Shown: positions 30,117 through 38,262 of the stretch, piece by piece
Position numbering within the stretch: position 1 is the first letter of the stretch
Layout of the letters: every line of letters starts with the position of its first letter
Origin: an uncultured Oceanospirillaceae bacterium
GTDB lineage: Bacteria; Pseudomonadota; Gammaproteobacteria; Pseudomonadales; Balneatricaceae
NCBI GenBank assembly: GCA_913057435.1
Contig: CAJXNY010000003.1
Span: forward strand, 1 to 64,000
DNA: 64,000 nucleotides
Direction of reading: 5' to 3'
Notes under the pieces: model-generated
What the model saw: the letters and a program-made list of their open reading frames with translations, nothing else
The model's database searches: none
What the model was told of the DNA's origin: nothing
Translations under genes and position numbers: made by a program

Positions 30117-31496
30117 TCAGATGATTTCAAAGTAACGCTGAAGCTCCCAGTCGGTAATATGCTTGCGGAACTCCCGACCTTCCCACTCCCGAGTGGCCGC
30201 ATAGTGATCAACGAATTCGTTACCGAACAGCTCACGGGCTGCTTCGGATTTTTTCAATGCCTCGGCGGCATCAAACAGAGTGCTGGGCAGAGCAAGGTGG
30301 GCAGGGTGCTGCTGCTCATAGGCATTACCGGTAATCATCGGCTCTGGCTCCAGTTCATGCTCGATGCCATACAGTCCCGCCCCCAGCGACGCGGCCAGGG
30401 CGATATATGGATTGGCATCAGCAGACCCCAGCCGGTATTCAACCCGCTGAGACTTGGCGCTGCCGGGAATGACCCGCAATGCGGTGGTGCGGTTTTCACA
30501 GCCCCAGGTGGCATCCGTTGGTGCCCAGAAGCCCGGCACCATCCGTGAGTAGCTGTTAACGGTCTGCGCGATCATCACCAGCAGCTGTGGCATCAGACGC
30601 TGCTGGCCAGCAATAAAGTGACGCTGCTGCTTGCTCATGTTCATCGGCTGATCAGGGTCGTAGAACACCGAACTGCCGTCGGCCTTATTGAACAGCGACA
30701 TATGGATATGACCGGACTGGCCAGGGTAATCGTTAGACCACTTGGCCATAAACGTGGCCATCATATCGCGGCGCTGAGCCCAGACTTTGGTAAAGGTTTT
30801 GAACAGCGCCGCTTTGTCTGCAGCCGCCTGAGCGCCGTCTACCGCCAGGGCTGCTTCCAGCACGCCCGGACCGGTTTCGGTATGCAGGCCTTCAATGGGG
30901 AAGTCCATATCTTCACTGAGCTGCAGCAGCTCGTGGTAAAGATCGGCATGGACTGAATTTCGAATCATCGAGTAGCCGAAGAAGCCCGGCGTGATCGGCT
31001 GCAGATCACGGTAGCCTTTGGCCCGTGCCGACTCCGGCGTTTCATTGAACATGAAAAACTCGTACTCAAACGCGGCGAGGGCATCAAAGCCCATATCGTC
31101 GGCCCGCTTGAGCACGCCATTCAAGACATTACGCGGACAGATCTTTGCCGCTTCGCCAGCGAAATCACACAGGAACAGCAACATCCCGTCTTCAAACGGC
31201 ACATCACGGCAGGACTCTGGCAACACTTTCACCGGTGCATCGGGATAGCCGGTATGCCAGCCGGTGTACGTTACATCGGTGTTTTCATACAGCTGATCAT
31301 GGGAGTCCCAGCCCAGCACCACGTCACAAAAGGCAAACCCGCCCTCCAGCGCGGAGAAGAATTTGGATTTGCTCATATACTTGCCGCGCATGATGCCATC
31401 CACATCAAACAGCCCGACTTTGACATGGCTCAGCTTGCGCTCTTCAACGATGCGTTTGGCATCGGCTACCGTTTTTACATCTCTTGCATTCATCAT
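30117..31496 (-). CDS. Glutamine synthetase-like gamma-glutamylamine ligase
   Basis: A 459-residue protein of the glutamine synthetase fold, close to PuuA/IpuC-type ligases rather than housekeeping GlnA. The beta-Grasp N-domain carries FDVDGIMRGKYM. The catalytic domain has EYEFFMF, GLHTETGPGVLEAAL, SGHIHMSL (His of the active site) and NRTTALRVIPG. The adenylylation-loop Tyr motif of GlnA is not visible. Such enzymes join glutamate to an amine with ATP. An ethanolamine-type permease gene upstream points to ethanolamine or a similar amino alcohol as the amine. ATG codons at 31496 and 31493 are equally possible starts. Confidence 0.9.
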   Translation of the reverse strand: MMNARDVKTVADAKRIVEERKLSHVKVGLFDVDGIMRGKYMSKSKFFSALEGGFAFCDVVLGWDSHDQLYENTDVTYTGWHTGYPDAPVKVLPESCRDVPFEDGMLLFLCDFAGEAAKICPRNVLNGVLKRADDMGFDALAAFEYEFFMFNETPESARAKGYRDLQPITPGFFGYSMIRNSVHADLYHELLQLSEDMDFPIEGLHTETGPGVLEAALAVDGAQAAADKAALFKTFTKVWAQRRDMMATFMAKWSNDYPGQSGHIHMSLFNKADGSSVFYDPDQPMNMSKQQRHFIAGQQRLMPQLLVMIAQTVNSYSRMVPGFWAPTDATWGCENRTTALRVIPGSAKSQRVEYRLGSADANPYIALAASLGAGLYGIEHELEPEPMITGNAYEQQHPAHLALPSTLFDAAEALKKSEAARELFGNEFVDHYAATREWEGREFRKHITDWELQRYFEII

Positions 31497-31680
31497 CTTG
31501 AGTTCGCCTTGTTATTTTTGTGACAGCTCATCTATCTGATTCTGAAATTCACTGTGGAAATACTTCTGCCAAAACCACTGCTAACAATAGGTTTGGCACA
31601 AATAGTCGTTTCCTTTTTCTGCTCTGGAGGGGCGCTGCGACAACAACCGATTGCCGCCGCAACGCACGTCTAACCTGTTG

Positions 31681-33111
31681 TTAATTTAGCTCAGCTTCGG
31701 CGCGGGCAATGGCCTCGAACTCTTCCTCCGGTGCCTGGGCCACAATGTGGTGGCGACTGTAGAAAGCGAAGTACGCCACCATGATGGCGTAGAACACCGC
31801 ACTCCACAGCGCCGCCTCTGAACTAACCAGAAAGGTTGAGGCGAAGGCAATGATCGACAGTACAAACGCCACACCTGAAGTAAATTTACCACCCGGGGTT
31901 TTGTAAGGCCGTTCCAGATCAGGCTCTTTGTTGCGCAGCAGGATGTGGGACAGGGTCATCATGGCGTAGGAGATCGTCGCCCCGAACACCGCCATGGTGA
32001 TCATCAGATCGCCTTCACCGGTCAGCGACAGCAGGAAGCCAAGAATGCCTGGCACGATCAGCGCCATGGTCGGCACTTTGCGCTCGCCAGTAACAGACAG
32101 GAAGCGGGGCAGATAACCAGCACGGGACAGGGCGAACACCTGCCGGGAGTAGGCGTAGATAATGGAGAAGAATGAGGCAATCAGCCCGGCAAGGCCGACC
32201 ACATTCACAAACGTGGCCGCGCTGGAGTCAGCCCCATACACCGCCTGCAACGCGCCTACCAGCGGCGCGCCGTGTTCTTTCATTGCATCCGCACCGGCAA
32301 TGCCCGGTGCCAGAAACAGCACGCTGCCACCGAAGAACAACAGGATAATCATCGCGGTGATAATCCCTTTAGGCATATCACGGGCAGGGTTTTCAGTTTC
32401 TTCTGCTGCCAGTGGTACCCCTTCAACCGCCAGGAACAGCCACATGGCAAAGGGAATCGCCGCCCAGATACCCATGTATCCTTCAGGCAGGAAACTGCTG
32501 GCTCCGGCAACCTCGGTATTTACCGCAATATCAAACAGATTAGCGCTATCGAAGTGTGGCAGTGCACCCAGAATAAACACCATCAGGGCAGCGGCCGCGA
32601 TGGCGGTAATCACCATCATGATTTTCAGCGCTTCGCCAGCCCCCCATAAATGCACGCCAATAAAGGCCGCATAGAACAGGGCATACACCAGCGGGCCATC
32701 AAGGCCGAACAGCTCGTTCACATAGCCGCCAATAAACACCGCGATCGCCGCCGGGGCAATGGCGTACTCCAGCAGAATAGCCGTGCCGGTCAGATAACCG
32801 CCCCAGGGGCCCATCGCCCGACGAGCAAAGGAGTAGCCGCCACCGGCGGTGGGTAACGATGCCGATAGCTCCGCCAGGGTCAGCACTTTAAAGGTGTACA
32901 TAATGGCCATCGCAATGGTCGCCAGCAGCATGCCGCCAAAGCCACCTTGCTGCAGGCCAAAGTTCCAGCCCGCAAAATCACCGGAGATCACATAGGACAC
33001 TCCGAGACTGGCCAGTAGCACCCAGCCGACTGCGCCTTTTTTCAACTGTCGCTGTTGCAGGTAGTCATTCGACACCTTTTCGTATTCGACAGAGCTGGTT
33101 GTATCTGTCAT
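31681..33111 (-). CDS. APC-superfamily amine permease, ethanolamine-permease type
   Basis: A 476-residue inner-membrane transporter with about 12 helices. The N-terminal GWVLLASLGVSYVISGDF followed by AGWNFGLQQGGFGGM is typical of the ethanolamine permease subfamily of the amino acid-polyamine-organocation superfamily. I start at the ATG at 33111 (MTDTTSSVEYEK), preceded by GAGGAC; the frame is open to 33186. It is the first gene of the leftward cluster, separated from the ligase gene by 184 bp that may hold a second promoter. Substrate specificity is inferred from the subfamily. Confidence 0.87.
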   Translation of the reverse strand: MTDTTSSVEYEKVSNDYLQQRQLKKGAVGWVLLASLGVSYVISGDFAGWNFGLQQGGFGGMLLATIAMAIMYTFKVLTLAELSASLPTAGGGYSFARRAMGPWGGYLTGTAILLEYAIAPAAIAVFIGGYVNELFGLDGPLVYALFYAAFIGVHLWGAGEALKIMMVITAIAAAALMVFILGALPHFDSANLFDIAVNTEVAGASSFLPEGYMGIWAAIPFAMWLFLAVEGVPLAAEETENPARDMPKGIITAMIILLFFGGSVLFLAPGIAGADAMKEHGAPLVGALQAVYGADSSAATFVNVVGLAGLIASFFSIIYAYSRQVFALSRAGYLPRFLSVTGERKVPTMALIVPGILGFLLSLTGEGDLMITMAVFGATISYAMMTLSHILLRNKEPDLERPYKTPGGKFTSGVAFVLSIIAFASTFLVSSEAALWSAVFYAIMVAYFAFYSRHHIVAQAPEEEFEAIARAEAELN

Positions 33112-33323
33112 TGCCGTTGTCCTCATCAATTTGTTTTTATTCTGTGTCATCCGACTTAGCGGATAACCGGACACTTCCCGAACCAATCATTACCGATCAG
33201 CCACGGGAGATAAAACCACCATAACGGACAGCAGGAGAGGACGACAAAGCAGAATTAGACAAAAGCAGGAGACAACCATCGGAAATTTTAATGGTGCTTT
33301 TAACTAGATGTTTTTGAAGAGTA

Positions 33324-33356
33324 TTTCCAATAGGAAACTCGTTTCTTTATGGAAAC
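33324..33356. promoter_or_regulatory. Two adjacent operator-like dyads upstream of the permease
   Basis: TTTCC-AATA-GGAAA (33324-33337) and GTTTC-N6-GAAAC (33341-33356) are exact short dyads with centres 18 bp apart, 213-245 bp upstream of the permease start. The related arms (TTTCC/GGAAA) suggest two sites for one regulator, possibly the LysR protein at 25642. The rest of the 440-bp gap between permease and the DUF4197 gene shows no gene. Confidence 0.4.
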
Positions 33357-33551
33357 AGCTACGTAAAATGCTCAGATTCAAGGGACAGACGGGCTTTTTT
33401 TATCCGTAACGTAGAGAAGGAAAGGAATTGACGGGCGTACAATCGGTTTTTTCGATAGTCCGCCGACAGGCAGGAAGAAAAACGGATAAAGCACAAGCAC
33501 GGAAGGACAAGCGAAGGGTGGACACAGAGGCCCACCCTCGGTGTTAACGGG

Positions 33552-34301
33552 TTATGAACCCCACAACTGCTTCAGCAGATCGGTGGTACGGGCCACCGGG
33601 TTCTGGCGGATCTGGCGTTCTTCCTCAGCCAGTTTCAGGAACATACCGCCCATCGCCTGTTCGGTCACGTAGTCGGTCAGATCAACATTCACCGCACTGC
33701 CCACAAACGGGATCTGCTTCGCTTCGCCCGCCAGCTCGCTGTAGTAACGGGTTGCACCAACAGAGTTCAGCGCATCATCGATCTGTGGCGAAAACAGCTT
33801 AGCGATATCACCGCCCAGCTTCTCTTTGAAGTAGCGGGTAGCCTCGTCGTCGGCACCTTCATAGATACGGCGGACATCATCAAAGCTCATCTCTTTGATC
33901 GCATTAAGCAGCAACGCCGTCGCCTGCGGTGCTGCTTTCTCTGCTGCCCGGTTCATGCTGGTTTCAAACTGCTCAATCTGACTGCCCAGACCTGCCTTCT
34001 CCAGTATCGGCGTCAGCTTCTCCAGCGCAGCGGGCAGGGGGATGCGGATCTTCGCATCATCCAGAAAGCCCCCTGGCTGGCTGATGGCATCAACCGCTCG
34101 CTCACTGCCCACCGCCAGCGCTTCACGCAGGCCATTGAGCAGCGTTTCATTATCAATCGCCTGATCTGCCGACAGCTGCTGATTCAGCAATTCACCACCC
34201 GTTTTCTTAACATCTTCCACCAGGGAGCCCCAGCCAGAAACCGCTGGCGCAGAAGCAGAGATAGCCAGTGCAAGCAAAGTCACGCTTAAAACGTTTTTCA
34301 T
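33552..34301 (-). CDS. DUF4197 exported protein
   Basis: A 249-residue protein with a signal peptide (MKNVLSVTLLALAISASAPA, cleaved near AVSG). The mature part matches DUF4197: LNGLREALAVGSERAVDAIS, then IRIPLPAALEKL, FDDVRRIYEGADDEATRYFKEK (quoted as two blocks of the domain core), and VTEQAMGGMFLKLAEEE. The function is unknown. It is probably periplasmic. A LexA-type box lies about 110 bp upstream of its start codon, which could place it under SOS control. Confidence 0.85.
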   Translation of the reverse strand: MKNVLSVTLLALAISASAPAVSGWGSLVEDVKKTGGELLNQQLSADQAIDNETLLNGLREALAVGSERAVDAISQPGGFLDDAKIRIPLPAALEKLTPILEKAGLGSQIEQFETSMNRAAEKAAPQATALLLNAIKEMSFDDVRRIYEGADDEATRYFKEKLGGDIAKLFSPQIDDALNSVGATRYYSELAGEAKQIPFVGSAVNVDLTDYVTEQAMGGMFLKLAEEERQIRQNPVARTTDLLKQLWGS

Positions 34302-34410
34302 CGCTGAATCCTTACAAATACGTTTTTATACAATGGGGAAAGTGTAGGGGAAATTAACCGCCAGGTAGAGCCCGATAATCGCCCATAGGGCTGAATAAGC
34401 CATCTAATAA

Positions 34411-34430
34411 TACTGTATATACATACAGTA
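34411..34430. promoter_or_regulatory. LexA/SOS box 1
   Basis: TACTGTATATACATACAGTA has the CTG-N10-CAG core with an AT-rich centre, matching the gammaproteobacterial LexA consensus. It lies about 110 bp upstream of the leftward DUF4197 gene. A TATTAT sequence next to it on the minus strand could be a -10 element. Confidence 0.85.
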
Positions 34431-34574
34431 CTTTGTGATTTACCCATATTTCCTGACTTTCACCCATTCCTCATACCCTGGCCAGAATCAACGAAAGCCC
34501 CGAAGCTAAAGGGCTGCACGCGATCTGACAGAAAAATCAGCAATACAGGGAAGTAAAAATCACAAAAACGGCAG

Positions 34575-34594
34575 CACTGTATATATATACAGTG
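34575..34594. promoter_or_regulatory. LexA/SOS box 2
   Basis: CACTGTATATATATACAGTG is a perfect 20-bp palindrome and the ideal LexA site. It is 144 bp from box 1. No recognisable SOS gene follows in either direction. The only downstream frame is a 40-codon one at 34627-34749 without a clear ribosome site. The remaining gap to 35055 is taken up by repeat copy C. Confidence 0.88.
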
Positions 34595-34803
34595 TTGTGG
34601 GGTTTTTAGAGCGACGGAACACCCAGATGGACACCAGCATGCGGGACCGCTGTCTTCACCGGGAATTACTGGAGTGCATTATCACGGGATACTCCGCACT
34701 GCATTCTTATTCGACCAAGGCTCTGGGCTTTAACCCTGCTACCCGGTAACCCAGGCTCTGTACTGCGCTATCGCGACCAGATTTCATGGTTACTGACCGT
34801 TTG

Positions 34804-34985
34804 GGTCTTGCCTGTCGGCGCGCCAAGGGAACTCGTCCCCCTGGCAACCCCCGTAAACCTCCACAGAGCCGCTATTTCCGGTTATGACCTGCGCCATCCG
34901 CTGGACAAAACAAACTCGCTGCGCTCAAACACGTTTTGCCCTGATCGCTACTGTCACAGGCCATAACCGGGCGTCTCAGAGTCGG
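34804..34985 (-). repeat. Large structured repeat, copy C
   Basis: Third copy of the dispersed repeat, in the same orientation as copy A. It begins GGTCTTGCCTGTCGGCGCGC and ends CTCAGAGTCGG. Hairpin 1 is GGACAAAAC/GTTTTGCCC (34903-34911 with 34933-34941, one mismatch). Hairpin 2 is GCCAAGGGA with TCCCCCTGGC (34822-34830 with 34836-34845, one bulge). Confidence 0.78.
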
Positions 34986-35055
34986 CAGAGGTCGAGGTGC
35001 CAGCTGATAGTCATACGCACTGATTAATAATGCGCACTAATCAGGAATGACAGCA

Positions 35056-35463
35056 CTATCCCGCCACCATACCCAGCGGCAGGGTATTGTCCTGCAGCCA
35101 GAGGGTTTCCAGCCTTGGGAACCAGGGTTGCTGGGCAACATCCTGCACCAGCTGAGCGACAATGGCACAGCTGGTGGGATAGAGCTGCTCATAGAAGTGC
35201 GTGGCTGCCGTGTAATCATCCGCTGCGATGATCTGTGTTTCATGCAGGGCGCTACAGACTTCAAAAACGGGGACGTTTCGTAATCGTTTCAGCAACTGGT
35301 TACGCAGGTCATTGCGTAAAATACGGTAATCATGGGGCGCTGATATCCCCATCCGCATACTCTCGTAATTGCGATCATCACCCAGCATCACAATCGACAG
35401 AATTTCCCCATTGGGCGTCGTGATCGTGGTGACATCACCACGGCGTATGCAAAGAACGAGCAT
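35056..35463 (-). CDS. CsrA-like RNA-binding domain with C-terminal extension
   Basis: A 135-residue protein. Residues 1 to about 58 resemble CsrA/RsmA: MLVLCIRRGDV at the start (compare MLILTRRVGE), ILSIVMLG for strand 3, MRMGISAPHDY and ILRNDLRNQL for the strand 5 region with the RNA-contacting Arg. The remaining 75 residues (from LKRLRNVPVFEV) match nothing I know and contain an acidic middle and Trp-rich end. Normal CsrA is about 60 residues. The ATG at 35463 follows CAGGGA. CsrA proteins bind GGA motifs in mRNA leaders; a role here is inferred only. It lies between inverted repeat copies C and D. Confidence 0.65.
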   Translation of the reverse strand: MLVLCIRRGDVTTITTPNGEILSIVMLGDDRNYESMRMGISAPHDYRILRNDLRNQLLKRLRNVPVFEVCSALHETQIIAADDYTAATHFYEQLYPTSCAIVAQLVQDVAQQPWFPRLETLWLQDNTLPLGMVAG

Positions 35464-35543
35464 GGTCTTTTTCCCTGTGTACAAGCATCCGTTAAATTCA
35501 ACTGCCAGCCACTGATGCCCTTGAACATATCAAAGGGCCATAA

Positions 35544-35600
35544 AGCGGACCCGGAGGTCCGCTGGGGGCTGAGTACGGCAACATCCGACAGCGTGTCGGA
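35544..35600. repeat. Two palindromic REP-like hairpins
   Basis: AGCGGACC-CGGA-GGTCCGCT (35544-35563) and TCCGACA-GCG-TGTCGGA (35584-35600). They lie just upstream of the CsrA-like gene. The rest of 35485-36321 shows no credible gene; the frames present are short and cross further palindromes. Confidence 0.7.
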
Positions 35601-36161
35601 CTACAGTCTCAACAGCGGGCTAAAGACGAGCGCGCGGCCAGGCCGCAGCAGCTCACTCAACCCACACAGTGAAAAAATCGACAACCCGCCTGCACAGGCA
35701 ATACTGCGCACATCAGGGAAAACAGAACGGGCAGCACAGCACGACAGCCACCCAAAGAAGCGGTTCAAAGGCTCAGATTTCACAGACAAACGGCCATAAC
35801 TCAGCCCACACATATAGTGCAGGGCCAAATGACAGGCACGGGAAAACAGAACACTCGTAAGTGCAGGAAAACTAAAAGAAAAACTTTTAGACGTGGGGAA
35901 CACTGGCGTATGATTGCAATCAGCCATGATTGACTCCGGTTTAGTCGATTGTGGTTAGCTGCGGCGGGGTGGTAGGACACCCTGGCGTAGCGCCTTCAGT
36001 TTTAGGATGTAAAAGACTTCGTGGTTTTACACACTCCTGATCGTTATCGCCCGAATGGGCGGTAACAATCAAACACCAAGCCGTGCTTCGGAATCAAGTG
36101 TTCAATAATCATTCGCTGTAACGAGGTAATCTTCTGATACAGCCACATCACCACCACCGAT

Positions 36162-36186
36162 GTAGCAGCGACGTCCCGTCGCGTCC
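36162..36186 (+). repeat. REP element, GCGACG-YCC-CGTCGC type
   Basis: GTAGCAGCGACGTCCCGTCG followed by CGTCC. The same element occurs at 45989-46012, and a related one with GCTCGC arms at 50660-50684. Confidence 0.75.
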
Positions 36187-36321
36187 AATCCATCCGACTA
36201 CGCTGAACATTCGGAAACGGCTCGCAGCCGGGTATACCTATAAACCCAGCTCTTGCACTGCCTTTGCCCTTAAACCAACTCAAAAAATAGCGTGGCCCAG
36301 ACATTAGCACCACACCCTGGT

Positions 36322-36504
36322 CCGACTCTGAACGGCCCGGAAATACAGTGCAGATGGGACGGTCAGGGAAAAATCTGTTTGAGCGCAGCGAGTTCTTTCC
36401 CCCAGCCCCAGCTGGGCTGGATTTGCGGAAATAGCCGTTCAGCCGGAGGCATGCGGGGATTGTTAAGGGGACGCGCCGCCCTTGACGCGCCAGGAGGCAA
36501 GACC
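36322..36504 (+). repeat. Large structured repeat, copy D
   Basis: Fourth copy, inverted relative to copy C. It begins CCGACTCTGAACGGCCCGG and ends CGCCAGGAGGCAAGACC. Hairpin 1 is GGGAAA/TTTCCC (36366-36371 with 36396-36401). Hairpin 2 is AAGGG/CCCTT (36465-36469 with 36479-36483). The loop of hairpin 1 shares TTTGAGCGCAGCGAGTT with copy C. Confidence 0.78.
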
Positions 36505-36633
36505 GGACTATTGGTCTGAGATTTTATCTCGTTCTTTAGTCGGTTTTTTCAGTGCAGGGTGATATATCGCTGGTATTAACTTGTGTGGCTGTAGATAATT
36601 TTAGCCTTACCTTTAGTAAGAGTTAGAGGCGTC

Positions 36634-38109
36634 ATGAACTACGAAGATAAGCTAAGAAATGCTAGATTCAGGCAGTCAGAAGTTTCTGGACGTAGCTTCA
36701 ATGAAGAAATGGAAAGTGATAGAGGTAGATCAATTAATTCTGCTGCTGTAAGGCGCCTTCAGCAGAAAACTCAAGTATTTCCTCTAGAGACAAATGCTGC
36801 TGTAAGAAGCCGTTTGACACATTCATTAGAAGTCCAGCAAGTGGGTCGCTATATTAGTAAGCTAATCTTAGAAAAACTGGAGGATAATAATCTAACCGAC
36901 GAATATAAGCTAGCAGGTTAAGCTGATGGTTTCGTAAGTGCAGTAGAGATCGCCTGTCTGCTCCATGATATTGGAAATCCTCCTTTTGGCCATTTCGGCG
37001 AAGAGGCTATCAACTTATGGACTTCACGTTTCCTTGCTAATAAGTTCAATAAATACTTCGCTTCCGAATCTGATTGCGAAAAGCTAGTCAGCGATCTTTT
37101 GAACTTTGAAGGTAATGCTCAAGGCCTGAGGATTTTGCATAACCTTCAATCGCTTAATTTAACGTTTACGCAGCTAGCATGTTTGATTAAGTATACTCGT
37201 AGTGCTTCAGAAGGAAAACCGGAAAGCGATAGTAACTTCTCATATAGAAAGAAGAAACCTGGATATTATTTATCAGAAGAAGAGCTTATTAAGAAATTAA
37301 ATATGAATTTATCAATTGAACCCGGGTGTAGATTTCCTTTGACGTACATAATGGAGGCTGCTGATGATATATCATACTGTATTGCGGATGTGGATGATGC
37401 GGTGGATAAGGGTATACTTTCTATAGATAAACTAGATGCTGAGATAAGGAGAATTTGGAACTCATTTACAGATGATAAAAACGTAGATCCAAGTGTTATT
37501 GAAGAAGGTTACTTGTTGAGCATAGCTGATTTGGCTAAACAAAAGTACGAAAATGAACGTCATGATAAAAAACATGCATATATATTAAAATTGAGAACAA
37601 TATTGGTCAATGACCTGGCTAACTATGCAGCCGACCGTTTTATCCAAAATCATGAAGCAGTGTTTCATGGCCGCTTAGATGAATCATTGCTTGATGGCTC
37701 TGATAGGTATAATTTAGCTACTGAAACATTGCGTGAAATATCGATTAAAAACGTGTTCAGTGATCACGAGGTTGAAAACTTAGAGTTGAAAGGATATGCA
37801 GTGATCTCTGGCTTGTTAGAAATTTACTCTCCACTAATGCTACTTAGTTTTGAGAATTTCAAACAATTGTCTCTAGATAACTTTGCAAAGAGTTACCCAA
37901 TTGAAACGCGACTCTATCATAAACTTTCAAGCAAACACAAAGCTACATATCATCAATCAGTAGAAAAAACATTCGAGCAAGAAAGCCCTGAAAAATCTTC
38001 CAAAATGTATGAGTTGTATTATAGATCTAGACTAATAATTGATTACATCAGTGGGATGACAGACCAGTTTGCACTTGAAGAGTATCAACGGCTGAGTGCA
38101 TCTAGATAG
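36634..38109 (+). pseudogene. dgt: dGTPase (Dgt-like HD hydrolase), one in-frame stop
   Basis: A 491-codon frame interrupted only by TAA at 36919-36921 (codon 96). Before it, [15 protein letters not shown] carries the first metal-binding His of the HD domain. Right after it come LLHDIGNPPFGHFGEEAIN with the HD pair, then NFEGNAQGLRIL and YIMEAADDISYCIADVDDA with the last Asp. E. coli Dgt has 505 residues and splits dGTP into deoxyguanosine and triphosphate; relatives deplete dNTPs to stop phages. No in-frame ATG follows the stop before the HD pair, so neither part should work alone. The gene is AT-rich and sits in a cassette-like cluster. Read-through or a sequencing error is possible. Confidence 0.88.
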
Positions 38110-38112
38110 TTG

Positions 38113-38234
38113 ACATAACAAGACCATCTACCCGATGCCTACCCGTCGCACTTTTATTTGCTTGGCGCAAGCGCCAGTTGCCAGTTTAGCAAAAAATTTA
38201 CTCTGGTCAGTTACGGATGGTGGTGGCGTTATAC
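38113..38234 (+). repeat. attC-like site 1 (integron cassette recombination site)
   Basis: The left end ACATAAC followed by AAGACCATC and the right end GATGGTGGTGGC followed by GTTATAC pair imperfectly in the R''-L''/L'-R' manner of attC sites. The length of 122 bp is like Vibrio-type repeats. A GGCGC-AA-GCGCC hairpin lies between. It directly follows the dGTPase stop codon and precedes the next gene by 28 bp, the usual cassette spacing. Structure prediction would confirm it. Confidence 0.55.
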
Positions 38235-38262
38235 GTAAGACTTTCACCAAGGAGTTCTATAC

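Noticed and set aside
31500-31680. Possible sigma-54 promoter (TTGGCAG-N5-TTTCC) before the ligase gene
   Set aside because: The essential GC of the -12 element is missing, so the match is too weak.
34627-34749. 40-codon frame downstream of LexA box 2
   Set aside because: It has only a weak possible ribosome site and no hydrophobic segment like known SOS peptides. It is kept as a possibility in the findings but not called as a gene.
36044-36313. 89-codon minus-strand frame
   Set aside because: It runs through a REP palindrome and shows no domain; it is most likely chance.
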